Assembly (NCBI GenBank): GCA_965207475.1
Contig: OZ242278.1
Coordinates: forward strand, 434,001 to 498,000
Reading direction: 5' to 3'
Source: WTFY01 sp011523795
GTDB lineage: Bacteria; Pseudomonadota; Gammaproteobacteria; UBA4575
Length of the DNA stretch: 64,000 nt
Below the pieces are notes generated by a model. That model searched no databases. It had not been told where the DNA came from and saw only the letters and a list, made by a program, of their open reading frames with translations. A program made the translations under genes and the position numbers. Of the stretch, positions 1-6,943 are shown piece after piece; position 1 is the stretch's first letter; each line of letters opens with the position of its first letter.

Positions 1-20
1 TGGTCACAGGCAACGCAGTT

Positions 21-36
21 TTCCCCTGCCGGGGAA
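21..36 (-). promoter_or_regulatory. GC-rich leader hairpin at left window edge
   Basis: A perfect six-base stem (TTCCCC/GGGGAA) with a TGCC loop. Just upstream on the minus strand are a strong Shine-Dalgarno (GGAGG, about 92-97) and ATG codons at 90 and 81, which open a frame of only 25-28 codons closing near position 6. The arrangement resembles the hairpin leaders in front of the other ICE genes here, so this is probably the leader of a maintenance gene lying left of position 1. Whether the short frame is translated cannot be told. Confidence 0.4.
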
Positions 37-243
37 GGTTCGCGCAGACCAACGTACCCGTAAAGGGTGCTCTTCGATCATGGTGTTCATCACCTCCTTT
101 CAAATGTGCGAAAACCGTGTTTCGCGGTTCGTAGAAAATACGCATGCGCAACATGACCTTCGGTCACGGCCGCGTGCGTTACATGGATCCAGGCGCATGC
201 CTGTGTGAAAAAACCGGACCTTCGGCCCGTGTGTCTTGAAAAT

Positions 244-312
244 GGACCCCCGGCAAAAGCCGCAGCGCTTCAAAGGGTCCGGAGCGCTCAACCGCCACTG
301 TACCCGCAGTGG
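244..312 (-). ncRNA. Repeated pseudoknot-like structured element, copy 1
   Basis: Segments in order are GGACCC (244-249), an inner hairpin CGGC-AAAA-GCCG (251-262), AGCGCT (264-269), GGGTCC (275-280), AGCGCT (283-288), then a hairpin CCACTG/CAGTGG (295-300, 307-312). The first segment pairs with the fourth and the third with the fifth, giving an interleaved H-type pseudoknot topology followed by a stem-loop. The same layout with compensatory base changes recurs at 4336-4410. It lies upstream of minus-strand ICE genes, so a role as an RNA leader is inferred; the strand and function are not proven. Confidence 0.55.
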
Positions 313-409
313 CCACGGTAAAAATCGATCCGACACCGGCACTATAGGAACGCCTCACGCGCCTGTCACGGGGAAATCTCGCCGCAGGAGCGCACCGTTT
401 CTGGGATGC

Positions 410-453
410 CCGCCCTCGTCACTGCCCGCTTTGCTTGCCAGTGACGAGGGCGG
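410..453. repeat. 15-bp perfect inverted repeat (hairpin)
   Basis: Arms at 410-424 and 439-453 are perfectly complementary over 15 bases, with a 14-base loop. Neither side carries a T run, so a simple intrinsic terminator is not supported. It sits in a gene-free part of the ICE between the pseudoknot element and the ApeA-like cargo gene. Possible roles are a transcription end, a protein-binding site or a DNA-processing site. Confidence 0.5.
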
Positions 454-918
454 CTTCGCAATACACAGGCTACTATCCGACGAATACCTAGCAGGACATC
501 CTGAAATACCAACCCGGCACAACCCCGCATACAGATTGACATAACCACAAGGACCCTGCAGATGCTGCTCTCACATGTGCAATGCAAACTGCGATGCATG
601 CATGAGGGTGGTCCTGCAGATCTGTATCTCTCGGCTGGTAGCAAATTCGCTACTTGCAGGCGGTGTTCACACTCACTCCACAAACCTGTGCGGCCACTGC
701 AACCCACAAGCCCTGTTCTTTCATTTGGAAACCATTATCACTCGACCTATAAAGGTGAATCAGGCATTCTTGTAAAGGTTCATTGAGTCTCTCCTCAGCG
801 ATCAGTGATTCATTCCTGATCGCTTTGGGTAAAATTGCCGGGTGAACAATCTGTTGTAAGGTCACGCTAGCTGGCCTACAGCGCTATGGTTCGGCTTTAA
901 CTATCGAATAATGGCTCA
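454..918. other. Gene-free interval upstream of the ApeA-like gene
   Basis: No convincing coding frame was found on either strand. Two similar segments containing CCTGCAGAT occur near 556 and 614, forming an imperfect short repeat. The promoter of the plus-strand gene at 919 should lie here, but no clear -35/-10 pair stands out. Confidence 0.4.
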
Positions 919-2268
919 ATGAACAAGCAAGTCCATCATGGCATCTTTAACCTGAATCAATGGAAGGTTCCTGGAATCCTGTGCCTCAAGGCGAGAAAAA
1001 GCACCTTCGAATTGTGGAGCGACGAATTCTTCCGTGTTGCGGCCGGTGTTGTACATGGCACGACTACTGATGCGAAATCTGTGTCCATCCTTGACTGTTT
1101 GGAATCCATCCCAGGGTCTGCTCACGCGGAGGGCCGAAAGGCGTACAGCGCTAACGTAACCTTCCATCTTGCAACCGTCGGCAACCGGCATCTCGATGCC
1201 GATATTGAGTCCATACTGGCCATCAGGTTTGGGTTCGATGAACTGAAATCTATCACGCGCGGGACTGGGCCCTTAGGCATTATCCAGAATCCCGATCCAA
1301 GGATTGTTGAATCCCTGAGAACCCACCGCCCAGAGTGGGCATCAGAGGTCAAGGAAGGAGCAACTGTCCTCTACTTCGGCGGTGACACTCTCGTGCTGCC
1401 AGCAATACTGACCGAGATTGGTGAAGTCTCGTTCAACAGGGGTCTGACTGGCACTATCGGCGACGGCATCCGCCTTGAGGATAATCCAATGGTGACAATA
1501 GCCTTCGGCTCTCCAGTGACCATTCACACCGCCAGTGATCATATGGAGATGCTGCGTTTCTTCCTTGGATTGCTTGTTGGCCATCTCCCGACGGTCAAGC
1601 GCGCTTGGGTTGCACACTCGTACATGCAGCCCTCCAGTGGTGAATCGTACCTTGACTTCAGCGTTGAGTTGCATAAACCACTGGCCCATGTGCTCAACAA
1701 GGAGGACTTGACTCAATTCCGTATCGGATTCTCTCTGTTGGACTGCCGCGATGAGTCGCAGCGCAATCAGCTGTCTATGGTCATGACCAACTGGTTCCGT
1801 AGGAACACTGATCCAGAGAGGCAGCACGCAAACTGGAGGTTCCTGAAGTGCTTCATGCAGAGCCGCTCGTATTCCACCGACAGAATCATCGCTGCTGCAA
1901 ATATGTTTGACCTGCTGCCCAAGAACGACTGGCCATCCCCCCAGATGAAGGACCTTAGGAAGAAAGTAAGGAGCAAGGCGAAACTGATTCTAAAGGTCAT
2001 CGGCGATCAATACCTTCCTAAGTTGAACGAAGTTATCGACCATGCCGTGGACTGCCGGAACCATTATGTCCATGGCAATCAAGCGAAGCTCGACTATGAT
2101 GCCACTATGCCCTTCCTGACTAACACGCTCGAGTTTGTCTACGGAACATCAGAACTCATCGAGTGCGGATGGGATGCCCGTCGGCTCACCAAGTTACAAT
2201 CCCATAACCACCCTTTTGTCAGTTACTTAAAGTGCTACAAATCAGATATTGACTGTATCGGCCCTTAA
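919..2268 (+). CDS. ApeA-like HEPN-domain protein, probable anti-phage defence
   Basis: A 449-residue protein. The N-terminal half (about residues 8-60, with GIFNLNQWKVPG, then VVHGTTTDAKSVSILDC) resembles the ApeA N-terminal domain. Near the C-terminus (about residues 385-395) the segment CRNHYVHG contains the R-x4-H motif of HEPN ribonucleases. ApeA proteins are single-gene abortive-infection systems thought to degrade RNA after phage sensing. The gene runs on the plus strand, opposite to the ICE genes around it, and looks less GC-rich than they do, as expected of later cargo. No partner gene is adjacent. Family assignment rests on motifs read by eye; RNase activity is inferred from the intact R-x4-H. 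Confidence 0.7.
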   Translation: MNKQVHHGIFNLNQWKVPGILCLKARKSTFELWSDEFFRVAAGVVHGTTTDAKSVSILDCLESIPGSAHAEGRKAYSANVTFHLATVGNRHLDADIESILAIRFGFDELKSITRGTGPLGIIQNPDPRIVESLRTHRPEWASEVKEGATVLYFGGDTLVLPAILTEIGEVSFNRGLTGTIGDGIRLEDNPMVTIAFGSPVTIHTASDHMEMLRFFLGLLVGHLPTVKRAWVAHSYMQPSSGESYLDFSVELHKPLAHVLNKEDLTQFRIGFSLLDCRDESQRNQLSMVMTNWFRRNTDPERQHANWRFLKCFMQSRSYSTDRIIAAANMFDLLPKNDWPSPQMKDLRKKVRSKAKLILKVIGDQYLPKLNEVIDHAVDCRNHYVHGNQAKLDYDATMPFLTNTLEFVYGTSELIECGWDARRLTKLQSHNHPFVSYLKCYKSDIDCIGP

Positions 2269-2710
2269 ACTCCTTTTGTGAGTTGTGTTTTTCTCTGCCT
2301 CATATCTGTATTGAGTCCCATTTTGCCCCATAACTGATCTTGTATTTCGCACGATTCCGTGATTAAGCCTCGGCTATTTATGATTGGTGCGTGAGACTCC
2401 AGGAAACGACCTCACATGAAGTCTCACCCGTCGACATTTTGCCTACTGAGTGCATGACGACAACACACTTGCTGATCCTTTCTCCAACCAAAATTACCCC
2501 GATCGGATTTCCCATGCGGCCAGCGACGGTATTTGACTCATGGAATGCCGGGAAACAGTTGCAGCGCGAGAATCCTGGACACGCATCACTGCTCGTGCGG
2601 AAAGCGGCGAAGGTGCCACTTTAACCCAAGTGGCCAGGGGAAGCTGCCGGGATCCGCCCCAAACGGGGCAGTCCTGGACGGGCTTCGGGCGGGGCGCACC
2701 CCGGATCGGC
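2269..2710. other. Intergenic interval with leftover ICE leader-like hairpins
   Basis: No gene is supported here. On the minus strand the right part (about 2645-2710) contains GGGGTGCG and strong GC hairpins (GCCCC-AAAC-GGGGC around 2658) like the leaders in front of RadC, DUF6573 and STY4534, but no Shine-Dalgarno and start follow. I read it as the leader of an ICE gene cut off when the plus-strand cargo inserted. Confidence 0.4.
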
Positions 2711-3139
2711 TCAGTCCTCCTGAGGCAGGAGGATGGTGATGACAGGCTCGCCGTCATCACCCGGCCCGATGACCAGCTTCAACTGGACCGGTGCGGCCTG
2801 CACCGAACGCCCGTTGCGGGGCACCCGGTGAAGCCAGAACCGCTGACTGGCGCCTGCGCCCGCTTGCGTGCGGATCGCATGGGCGGCCATGAACAGCACG
2901 TCCCACAGCCGGCCGGACTCGTCCTGGTGGACCTGTTTGCGGCTGCTGTGCTCGGTCCAGGCTACGCAGTCGTCCCAGGCGGCGGCGGTAAGGGCCACTG
3001 GCAGCCGGAACCCGGCCTCCTGGGCCAGTGCGCCGGCATCCACCAGCACCCCGTCCGCCAGGGCCTGGGCACGCGTATACGTGTAGACGACATCGCCAAA
3101 AGGCGATGCGTCCACACATTCGTTTGAAGGGTTGGACAT
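2711..3139 (-). CDS. DUF6573 family ICE protein
   Basis: A 142-residue protein starting at ATG 3139, preceded by a strong GGAGG seven bases upstream; the longer open frame upstream of it is leader sequence. The N-terminal part (VVYTYTRAQALADGVLVDAG, about residues 17-36) is the hallmark of the DUF6573 family, small soluble proteins common in conjugative elements and phages. Function is unknown; they are often accessory maintenance or anti-defence genes. It lies downstream of radC in the same direction with its own hairpin leader, which suggests separate post-transcriptional control. The family call is by recognition of this motif. Confidence 0.75.
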   Translation of the reverse strand: MSNPSNECVDASPFGDVVYTYTRAQALADGVLVDAGALAQEAGFRLPVALTAAAWDDCVAWTEHSSRKQVHQDESGRLWDVLFMAAHAIRTQAGAGASQRFWLHRVPRNGRSVQAAPVQLKLVIGPGDDGEPVITILLPQED

Positions 3140-3234
3140 GATATACCTCCTTGATGGAAAGCAGACCGGGTCGCACCCCTTCCCCGTCAGGGAAGGAATG
3201 CTTCCCCGGTCGGGTTGATGAAATACAGCAACTG
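3140..3234 (-). promoter_or_regulatory. Nested GC hairpin leader of the DUF6573 gene
   Basis: On the minus strand an outer CCGGG/CCCGG stem (about 3171-3213) encloses a CTTCCC/GGGGAAG stem, followed by GGTCTGC, the GGAGG and the start at 3139. The same architecture precedes RadC (about 3750-3800) and STY4534 (about 4262-4302). A shared untranslated leader controlling translation or transcript decay is inferred. Confidence 0.45.
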
Positions 3235-3729
3235 TCAGAGCAGGCCGCGCTCCGCGAACGAGACGCTGTCTCCCGCCGAGACCACGAAGTGGTCGAGGAC
3301 GCGCACGTCCACAAGGGCGAGCGCCTCCCTCAGGCGGCGGGTGATCATCTCGTCGGCACGGCTGGGTTCGGCCACCCCGGAGGGGTGGTTGTGAAAGAAG
3401 ACGACGGCGGCGGCATTCGCCTCCATCGCCTGCTGCACGACCACGCGCGGGTGGACCGAGGCACTGTTGACGGTGCCCTGGAACAGCTCGCGCACGGCGA
3501 TGATGCGGCACAGGTTGTCCAGGAACAGGGCGCCGAACACCTCGTTACGGTATTCGGCCAGGCGCAGACACAAGTAGTTTCGTGTCTCGTCCGGGCTGCC
3601 CGGGGTCTGGCCTGCGCGATGCTTCATCGCCAGCGATCGGATCGCCAGCTTCACCACCGACTCCTTCTCGGTATTGCTGAGTTCTGACAGTTTCAGACCG
3701 GAAAACCGGTCGGTCTTGCTTGTTGTCAT
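3235..3729 (-). CDS. radC: RadC-like JAB/MPN domain protein of the ICE
   Basis: A 164-residue protein from ATG 3729, with AAGGAG nine bases upstream. It carries the RadC/YeeS JAB domain: LFLDNLCRIIAVRELFQGT, then the metal-binding motif HNHPSG (about residues 112-117) with S and D in the segment that follows. It lacks the N-terminal helix-hairpin-helix region of chromosomal RadC and matches the short form found in islands and ICEs. Its biochemical role is unsettled despite the old DNA-repair name. It has a GC-rich hairpin leader like its neighbours. Family call is firm; function is not. Confidence 0.85.
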   Translation of the reverse strand: MTTSKTDRFSGLKLSELSNTEKESVVKLAIRSLAMKHRAGQTPGSPDETRNYLCLRLAEYRNEVFGALFLDNLCRIIAVRELFQGTVNSASVHPRVVVQQAMEANAAAVVFFHNHPSGVAEPSRADEMITRRLREALALVDVRVLDHFVVSAGDSVSFAERGLL

Positions 3730-3749
3730 GGCTGATCTCCTTGGAAATG

Positions 3750-3802
3750 CAGGGAGACCGGCCCCACGGGGGACGGGTCCCCCGCGAGGTGGAAAAAGGC
3801 CG
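3750..3802 (-). promoter_or_regulatory. GC hairpin leader of radC
   Basis: On the minus strand a GGGGGAC...GTCCCCC stem is followed by GGGGCCGGTCTCC and then by the AAGGAG in front of radC. It matches in layout the leaders of the DUF6573 and STY4534 genes. Confidence 0.4.
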
Positions 3803-3832
3803 GAACACTGCCGTGCCCGGCCGGCTGTCGAC

Positions 3833-4234
3833 TCACGCAGCAGGTTCCTGCTCCGTGATGAACGGCTGGCCATCGACCTTGGCATAGGCGATGCGCAGCA
3901 GGCGGGCCTTCAGGCTGACGCCTGGCTGGCCGGCCTTCTCGCCGTTCTTGTAGGTGAAGGGTTCACCATGCACATTGCTGAGCGTGAACCCGATCAGCAC
4001 CTTGAGTCCGCCCTCCACGGCTGACTGCAGCTCACGCACGGTCGCCTGAGCCTTCCTGCCGGCCACGGAACACTCGAACTGAGTGTACTGGACGTCGTCG
4101 ACACTGCCTCGCAGGGCAGCAATGATGACACTCAGAAAAGGGGCTCCCTTTTCCGGGGTCACTTCCCGGACACGGTTGAGATAACCGATGCCGGTGGTAT
4201 GAAGATCGAAATACTTCGTCTTTTCATTGGACAT
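3833..4234 (-). CDS. STY4534 family ICE replication protein
   Basis: A 133-residue protein with N-terminus MSNEKTKYFDLHTTGIGYLNRVREV and core segments FLSVIIAALRGSVDDVQYTQFEC and GVSLKARLLRIAYAKVDG. This is the pattern of the STY4534/DUF3577 family, encoded next to ssb and radC in SPI-7/PFGI-1-like elements. A role in element replication or single-stranded DNA handling is assumed from context. It starts at ATG 4234 with AAGGAG upstream and lies downstream of a long leader that includes the second pseudoknot copy. Confidence 0.85.
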   Translation of the reverse strand: MSNEKTKYFDLHTTGIGYLNRVREVTPEKGAPFLSVIIAALRGSVDDVQYTQFECSVAGRKAQATVRELQSAVEGGLKVLIGFTLSNVHGEPFTYKNGEKAGQPGVSLKARLLRIAYAKVDGQPFITEQEPAA

Positions 4235-4261
4235 AACACTTACTCCTTCAGGTTGGTTTCG

Positions 4262-4302
4262 TCCGGGGCAAGCGCACCCCTGCGGGGTGTGTGCCCCGGC
4301 AG
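4262..4302 (-). promoter_or_regulatory. Nested GC hairpin leader of the STY4534 gene
   Basis: On the minus strand an outer CCGGGGCA/TGCCCCGG stem encloses ACCCC-GC-GGGGT. It lies just upstream of the Shine-Dalgarno and is the most regular member of the shared leader set. Confidence 0.5.
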
Positions 4303-4335
4303 GGTGACTGAAACGGCTTGCGTTTCATTGAATAT

Positions 4336-4410
4336 GGACCGGCGGCAAATGCCGCTGGGCGCCTGTTTCGCGGTCCGAAGGCGCCTCTTGCCACTGATAT
4401 ACCGCAGTGG
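4336..4410 (-). ncRNA. Repeated pseudoknot-like structured element, copy 2
   Basis: GGACCG (4336-4341) pairs with CGGTCC (4371-4376), and GGCGCC (4358-4363) pairs with GGCGCC (4380-4385) in interleaved order. An inner hairpin GCGGC/GCCGC lies at 4342-4355 and a CCACTG/CAGTGG hairpin at 4391-4410. Relative to copy 1 (244-312), stems one and two carry compensatory changes while the last hairpin stem is identical. It lies in the 194-base leader of the minus-strand STY4534 gene. Possible kinship with known ICE-associated RNA motifs such as STAXI is only a guess. Confidence 0.6.
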
Positions 4411-4428
4411 CCACGGATCAAATCGTAT

Positions 4429-5451
4429 TCATGCCGCATCCGGGGCCTCGCACACGTAGCGCAGGTACTTGAGCATGCCGCGCGCATTGGCAAAAGCGGC
4501 ATGCTCGGCGATCACCTGGTGCGGAAACCAGCCCCGGATATGTGCGGTCAGGGCCACGGTACCGCCGCCCGCAAACAGCACGCAGTCCAGTTCCGTCCCC
4601 AGGCCGATCTGGCGACGGGTCTCCGCATGGATGCGCTCGACGACCTCGCGCCTGGCATCCTCGACCAGGGCCGTGACGTCGTGATCGGCGCCCTGCAGCC
4701 TCACCGAGCCGTGCTCGACGGCCTGTGTGACCCGCGGCTCGCTCAGCGCCTCCAGGTCGAAGCGTTCCTGGAGGCCGTCGGCAACTTTCTGTTTCATATC
4801 CAGCATGCCGCACCGCAGGGACCCGGAGGATGCGTGCACGAGGCCCTGGTCGGCCACCACCACGTAATCGGTCGTGCGCCCGCCGATATCGACGACCGCA
4901 ACCGGGGCATCCAGGCGTGCCTGATCGATGCCCGCCTCACCGTCTTGCTCGACGATGACATGGTCGTACCAGGCGGCCAGCGCTTCCGGGATCACCTCAT
5001 GAAATGCAATTTCTGCGGGCCGGGCCTCTCCGAGCGGGCGCACCGCCTGCTTCAGGCTGTCACGTTTTTTGCTGATCCGTTCCTCGCGAAGCGCGCCGCT
5101 TTTTCCATAAAAGGCGCTGACCGGCAAGCCAGAGACGGCATGCACGGTGCGCCCGGCCAGTCCCGCTTCCTGCAGTGCATGCTGCACGATGACCCGGTTC
5201 AGGCCGGACCATGCATAGCCTTCGAAATGGGTGGGCGCCCCGTCCACCGCACCAGCCGAATACACCGTGTCGCCGGATTCGTACTCGAAGATGCGCGGGC
5301 TGCCCTGCAGCACCCCGGTCACCCCGGATGGGCCCACCCGGGCGCGCGAGGGGATGACGGTCAGCCGATCGCCGGGCAAGGCCACCTTGGTCAGGGCGTA
5401 GCCGTCATCCAAGCCCACCGCCACGGGCGCTGCTGAAGATGTGTCTGTCAT
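4429..5451 (-). CDS. StbA/ParM-like actin-family partition ATPase
   Basis: A 340-residue member of the actin superfamily. The phosphate-1 loop (VGLDDGYALTKV, about residues 12-23), phosphate-2 loop (VAVVDIGGRTTDYVVV, about 186-201) and adenosine motif (VLFAGGGTVAL, about 298-308) are all present. ParM/StbA filaments segregate plasmids and some ICEs by pushing sister copies apart. A small gene directly upstream (5479-5823) is in the place expected for the RHH adaptor. The gene belongs to the leftward ICE maintenance series. Family assignment is strong; that it acts in ICE partition is inferred from position. Confidence 0.85.
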   Translation of the reverse strand: MTDTSSAAPVAVGLDDGYALTKVALPGDRLTVIPSRARVGPSGVTGVLQGSPRIFEYESGDTVYSAGAVDGAPTHFEGYAWSGLNRVIVQHALQEAGLAGRTVHAVSGLPVSAFYGKSGALREERISKKRDSLKQAVRPLGEARPAEIAFHEVIPEALAAWYDHVIVEQDGEAGIDQARLDAPVAVVDIGGRTTDYVVVADQGLVHASSGSLRCGMLDMKQKVADGLQERFDLEALSEPRVTQAVEHGSVRLQGADHDVTALVEDARREVVERIHAETRRQIGLGTELDCVLFAGGGTVALTAHIRGWFPHQVIAEHAAFANARGMLKYLRYVCEAPDAA

Positions 5452-5478
5452 GGATTGTCCTCCTGTCGGTTTGCGCCA

Positions 5479-5823
5479 TCAGGGCGCGGTGCCTCCGATC
5501 ACCGCGCGCAGGGCCGCAAAGGGCTTGCCTTCGGCCCCGGCGCTGCTCGGGCGAGCGGGTGGCGGTGGGGATTCCGTATCCGGCCGGACCTTCGATGCCT
5601 GCACCAGCCAGTCGCCAAATTCCCTGCGTGCGCGGTGCGGGCGCTCTTGCACACCCTGCACCGCGCGGCACTCCGAGAGAAATCCCTGCACCAGCAGTCC
5701 TCGAAGCCACTCTTCGCGACGGCCCTGCGGCACACGCTCGTAGCGGTTCAGGAGGATCGCCTCCAGGGCGATGTGCGAATCGAGACGCACCTCCGTGCGC
5801 ACCCCGTATGTCGTTCTGGCCAT
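5479..5823 (-). CDS. Small putative ribbon-helix-helix partner of StbA
   Basis: A protein of about 114 residues (118 if the first of the two ATG codons at 5835/5832 is used). The N-terminal part (YGVRTEVRLDSHIALEAILLNRYERVP followed by a helix REEWLRGLLVQGFL) has the strand-helix-helix look of RHH DNA-binding proteins. The C-terminal third is rich in Pro, Ala and Ser. It is immediately upstream of stbA with a short gap, the arrangement of StbB/ParR-type adaptors that bind centromere repeats. Family not identified with certainty; the proposed role comes from size, fold pattern and neighbour. Confidence 0.6.
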   Translation of the reverse strand: MARTTYGVRTEVRLDSHIALEAILLNRYERVPQGRREEWLRGLLVQGFLSECRAVQGVQERPHRARREFGDWLVQASKVRPDTESPPPPARPSSAGAEGKPFAALRAVIGGTAP

Positions 5824-5897
5824 GGATCTCATCAATGCGGTTCACAGGACAGGATTATGGGCACCGCAGCCCGTTGCACCAGCGAAAACCCGGCACG

Positions 5898-6692
5898 TCA
5901 GGGGTCGTCATTTCCGGCATGGGCCGCATCCGCTGTTGCCGGTGAAGGGGCTGCCTGCAGGGTGCCGTGCTGCGCATAGGCGGTGGGAAAACGGAGCTTG
6001 CGCGGGGTGATCGGTGCGCGCAGCTCGCTGCGCACGATTTCATCGGGCACCTCGCCCATGGCCGCACGGGCCTTTTCGCTTTTGGCATCGCCGCGCACCA
6101 GCAATTCCCGGCTGACCCCCGTGAAGCGGTACTCGTGCACCCCCGTGAAGATCGAACGCAGCTTGCGCCCGCAACTGCGGATGACCTGGTCGTTTTCCGC
6201 ACTGTCCAGCAGGCCCACCCGGCGCGCGGTCAGCACCATGCAGACCAGGGTGTCGTACCGGGCGAGCAGGCGCGCTCCCCGGTACGCATAGGGGTTGGCG
6301 AACTGAAGGGATATCCGGGACGGACGCTTGGAGCCGGCGACCGCGATGTCCATCGCCGGATCCCGGACCAGCAAGGCCTCCAGCTCCATCTTTTGGTCCT
6401 CGAAATAACGTGCGCTGGCCTCGACCGACTCATGCACCCGGACCAGCCACCAGTCGGCCCAGGGATCGTCATCGCGCGCGGCCTGCCAGATGAGTCGCAG
6501 CTGGCTTGCAAAATGGACCAGCCCAAGGACGATGGGCTTGGTAGAGGTCCGGTTGCGGCCACGGACCAACTGCAGGGCCTGGCGCGTCTGCAGGGTCAGC
6601 CAGACCTGGCCCCGCAACGCACCGGGCGGCTCTGCTGCCTTTGGCCTTGCGGCCGTGACCGGTTCCTGCGTGCTGGAGGTCTCGGCATTCAT
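5898..6692 (-). CDS. PFL_4669 family integrating conjugative element protein
   Basis: A 264-residue protein. The core LQTRQALQLVRGR, then the W-rich DDDPWADWWLVRVHE, and the segment RISLQFANPYAYRGARLLARYD match the PFL_4669 (TIGR03761-type) family, found almost only in PFGI-1-like ICEs. It lies between the replication and partition genes. Function is unknown; part of the element replication/maintenance set is the usual reading. Low-complexity Ala/Pro tails at both ends are normal for the family. Confidence 0.85.
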   Translation of the reverse strand: MNAETSSTQEPVTAARPKAAEPPGALRGQVWLTLQTRQALQLVRGRNRTSTKPIVLGLVHFASQLRLIWQAARDDDPWADWWLVRVHESVEASARYFEDQKMELEALLVRDPAMDIAVAGSKRPSRISLQFANPYAYRGARLLARYDTLVCMVLTARRVGLLDSAENDQVIRSCGRKLRSIFTGVHEYRFTGVSRELLVRGDAKSEKARAAMGEVPDEIVRSELRAPITPRKLRFPTAYAQHGTLQAAPSPATADAAHAGNDDP

Positions 6693-6943
6693 GCGCCTAT
6701 GAGCGCATGGTCAGACGACTGCGCCAAGCATCAATCCCGCGAATTGCCGCTGTGGTTTGTCCGGGTCACCATGACCCAATTTTGGATATGCCTTCAAATT
6801 ACTGTCATGTGCAGACTCCTAACAAGATAAAGTATTTACTGTAACTTCATGATTTTACTTGTTTAGCGTGGTGGTAAAAAATCCACTTTTTTTATCAGTC
6901 TGGTATGAAAAACTGCGATTCATGGAGCTTTTGGGGTTTGGAT
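6693..6943. other. AT-rich gap between PFL_4669 and STY4528 genes
   Basis: A markedly AT-rich stretch inside a GC-rich region. It contains a hairpin GTGG-TAAAAAAT-CCAC followed by seven T residues on the plus strand (about 6873-6895), and an AAGATAAA half-site (6824-6831) equal to half of the ICE repressor operator. A separate promoter for the PFL_4669 gene is likely here. Confidence 0.4.

Noticed and set aside
562..865. Several short frames on both strands before the ApeA-like gene
   Set aside because: No ribosome site, no family and mutual overlap; treated as non-coding.
2540..3127. Long plus-strand reading frame (195 codons) over the DUF6573 region
   Set aside because: It is the antisense shadow of the DUF6573 gene and its leader in GC-rich sequence; no family resemblance.
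4318..5436. 372-codon plus-strand frame antisense to stbA
   Set aside because: Opposite strand to a clear actin-family gene; composition and His/Pro/Gly excess are typical of GC-rich shadows.
5967..6830. 287-codon plus-strand frame opposite the PFL_4669 gene
   Set aside because: Antisense shadow in GC-rich DNA; the true gene lies on the minus strand with a recognised family.
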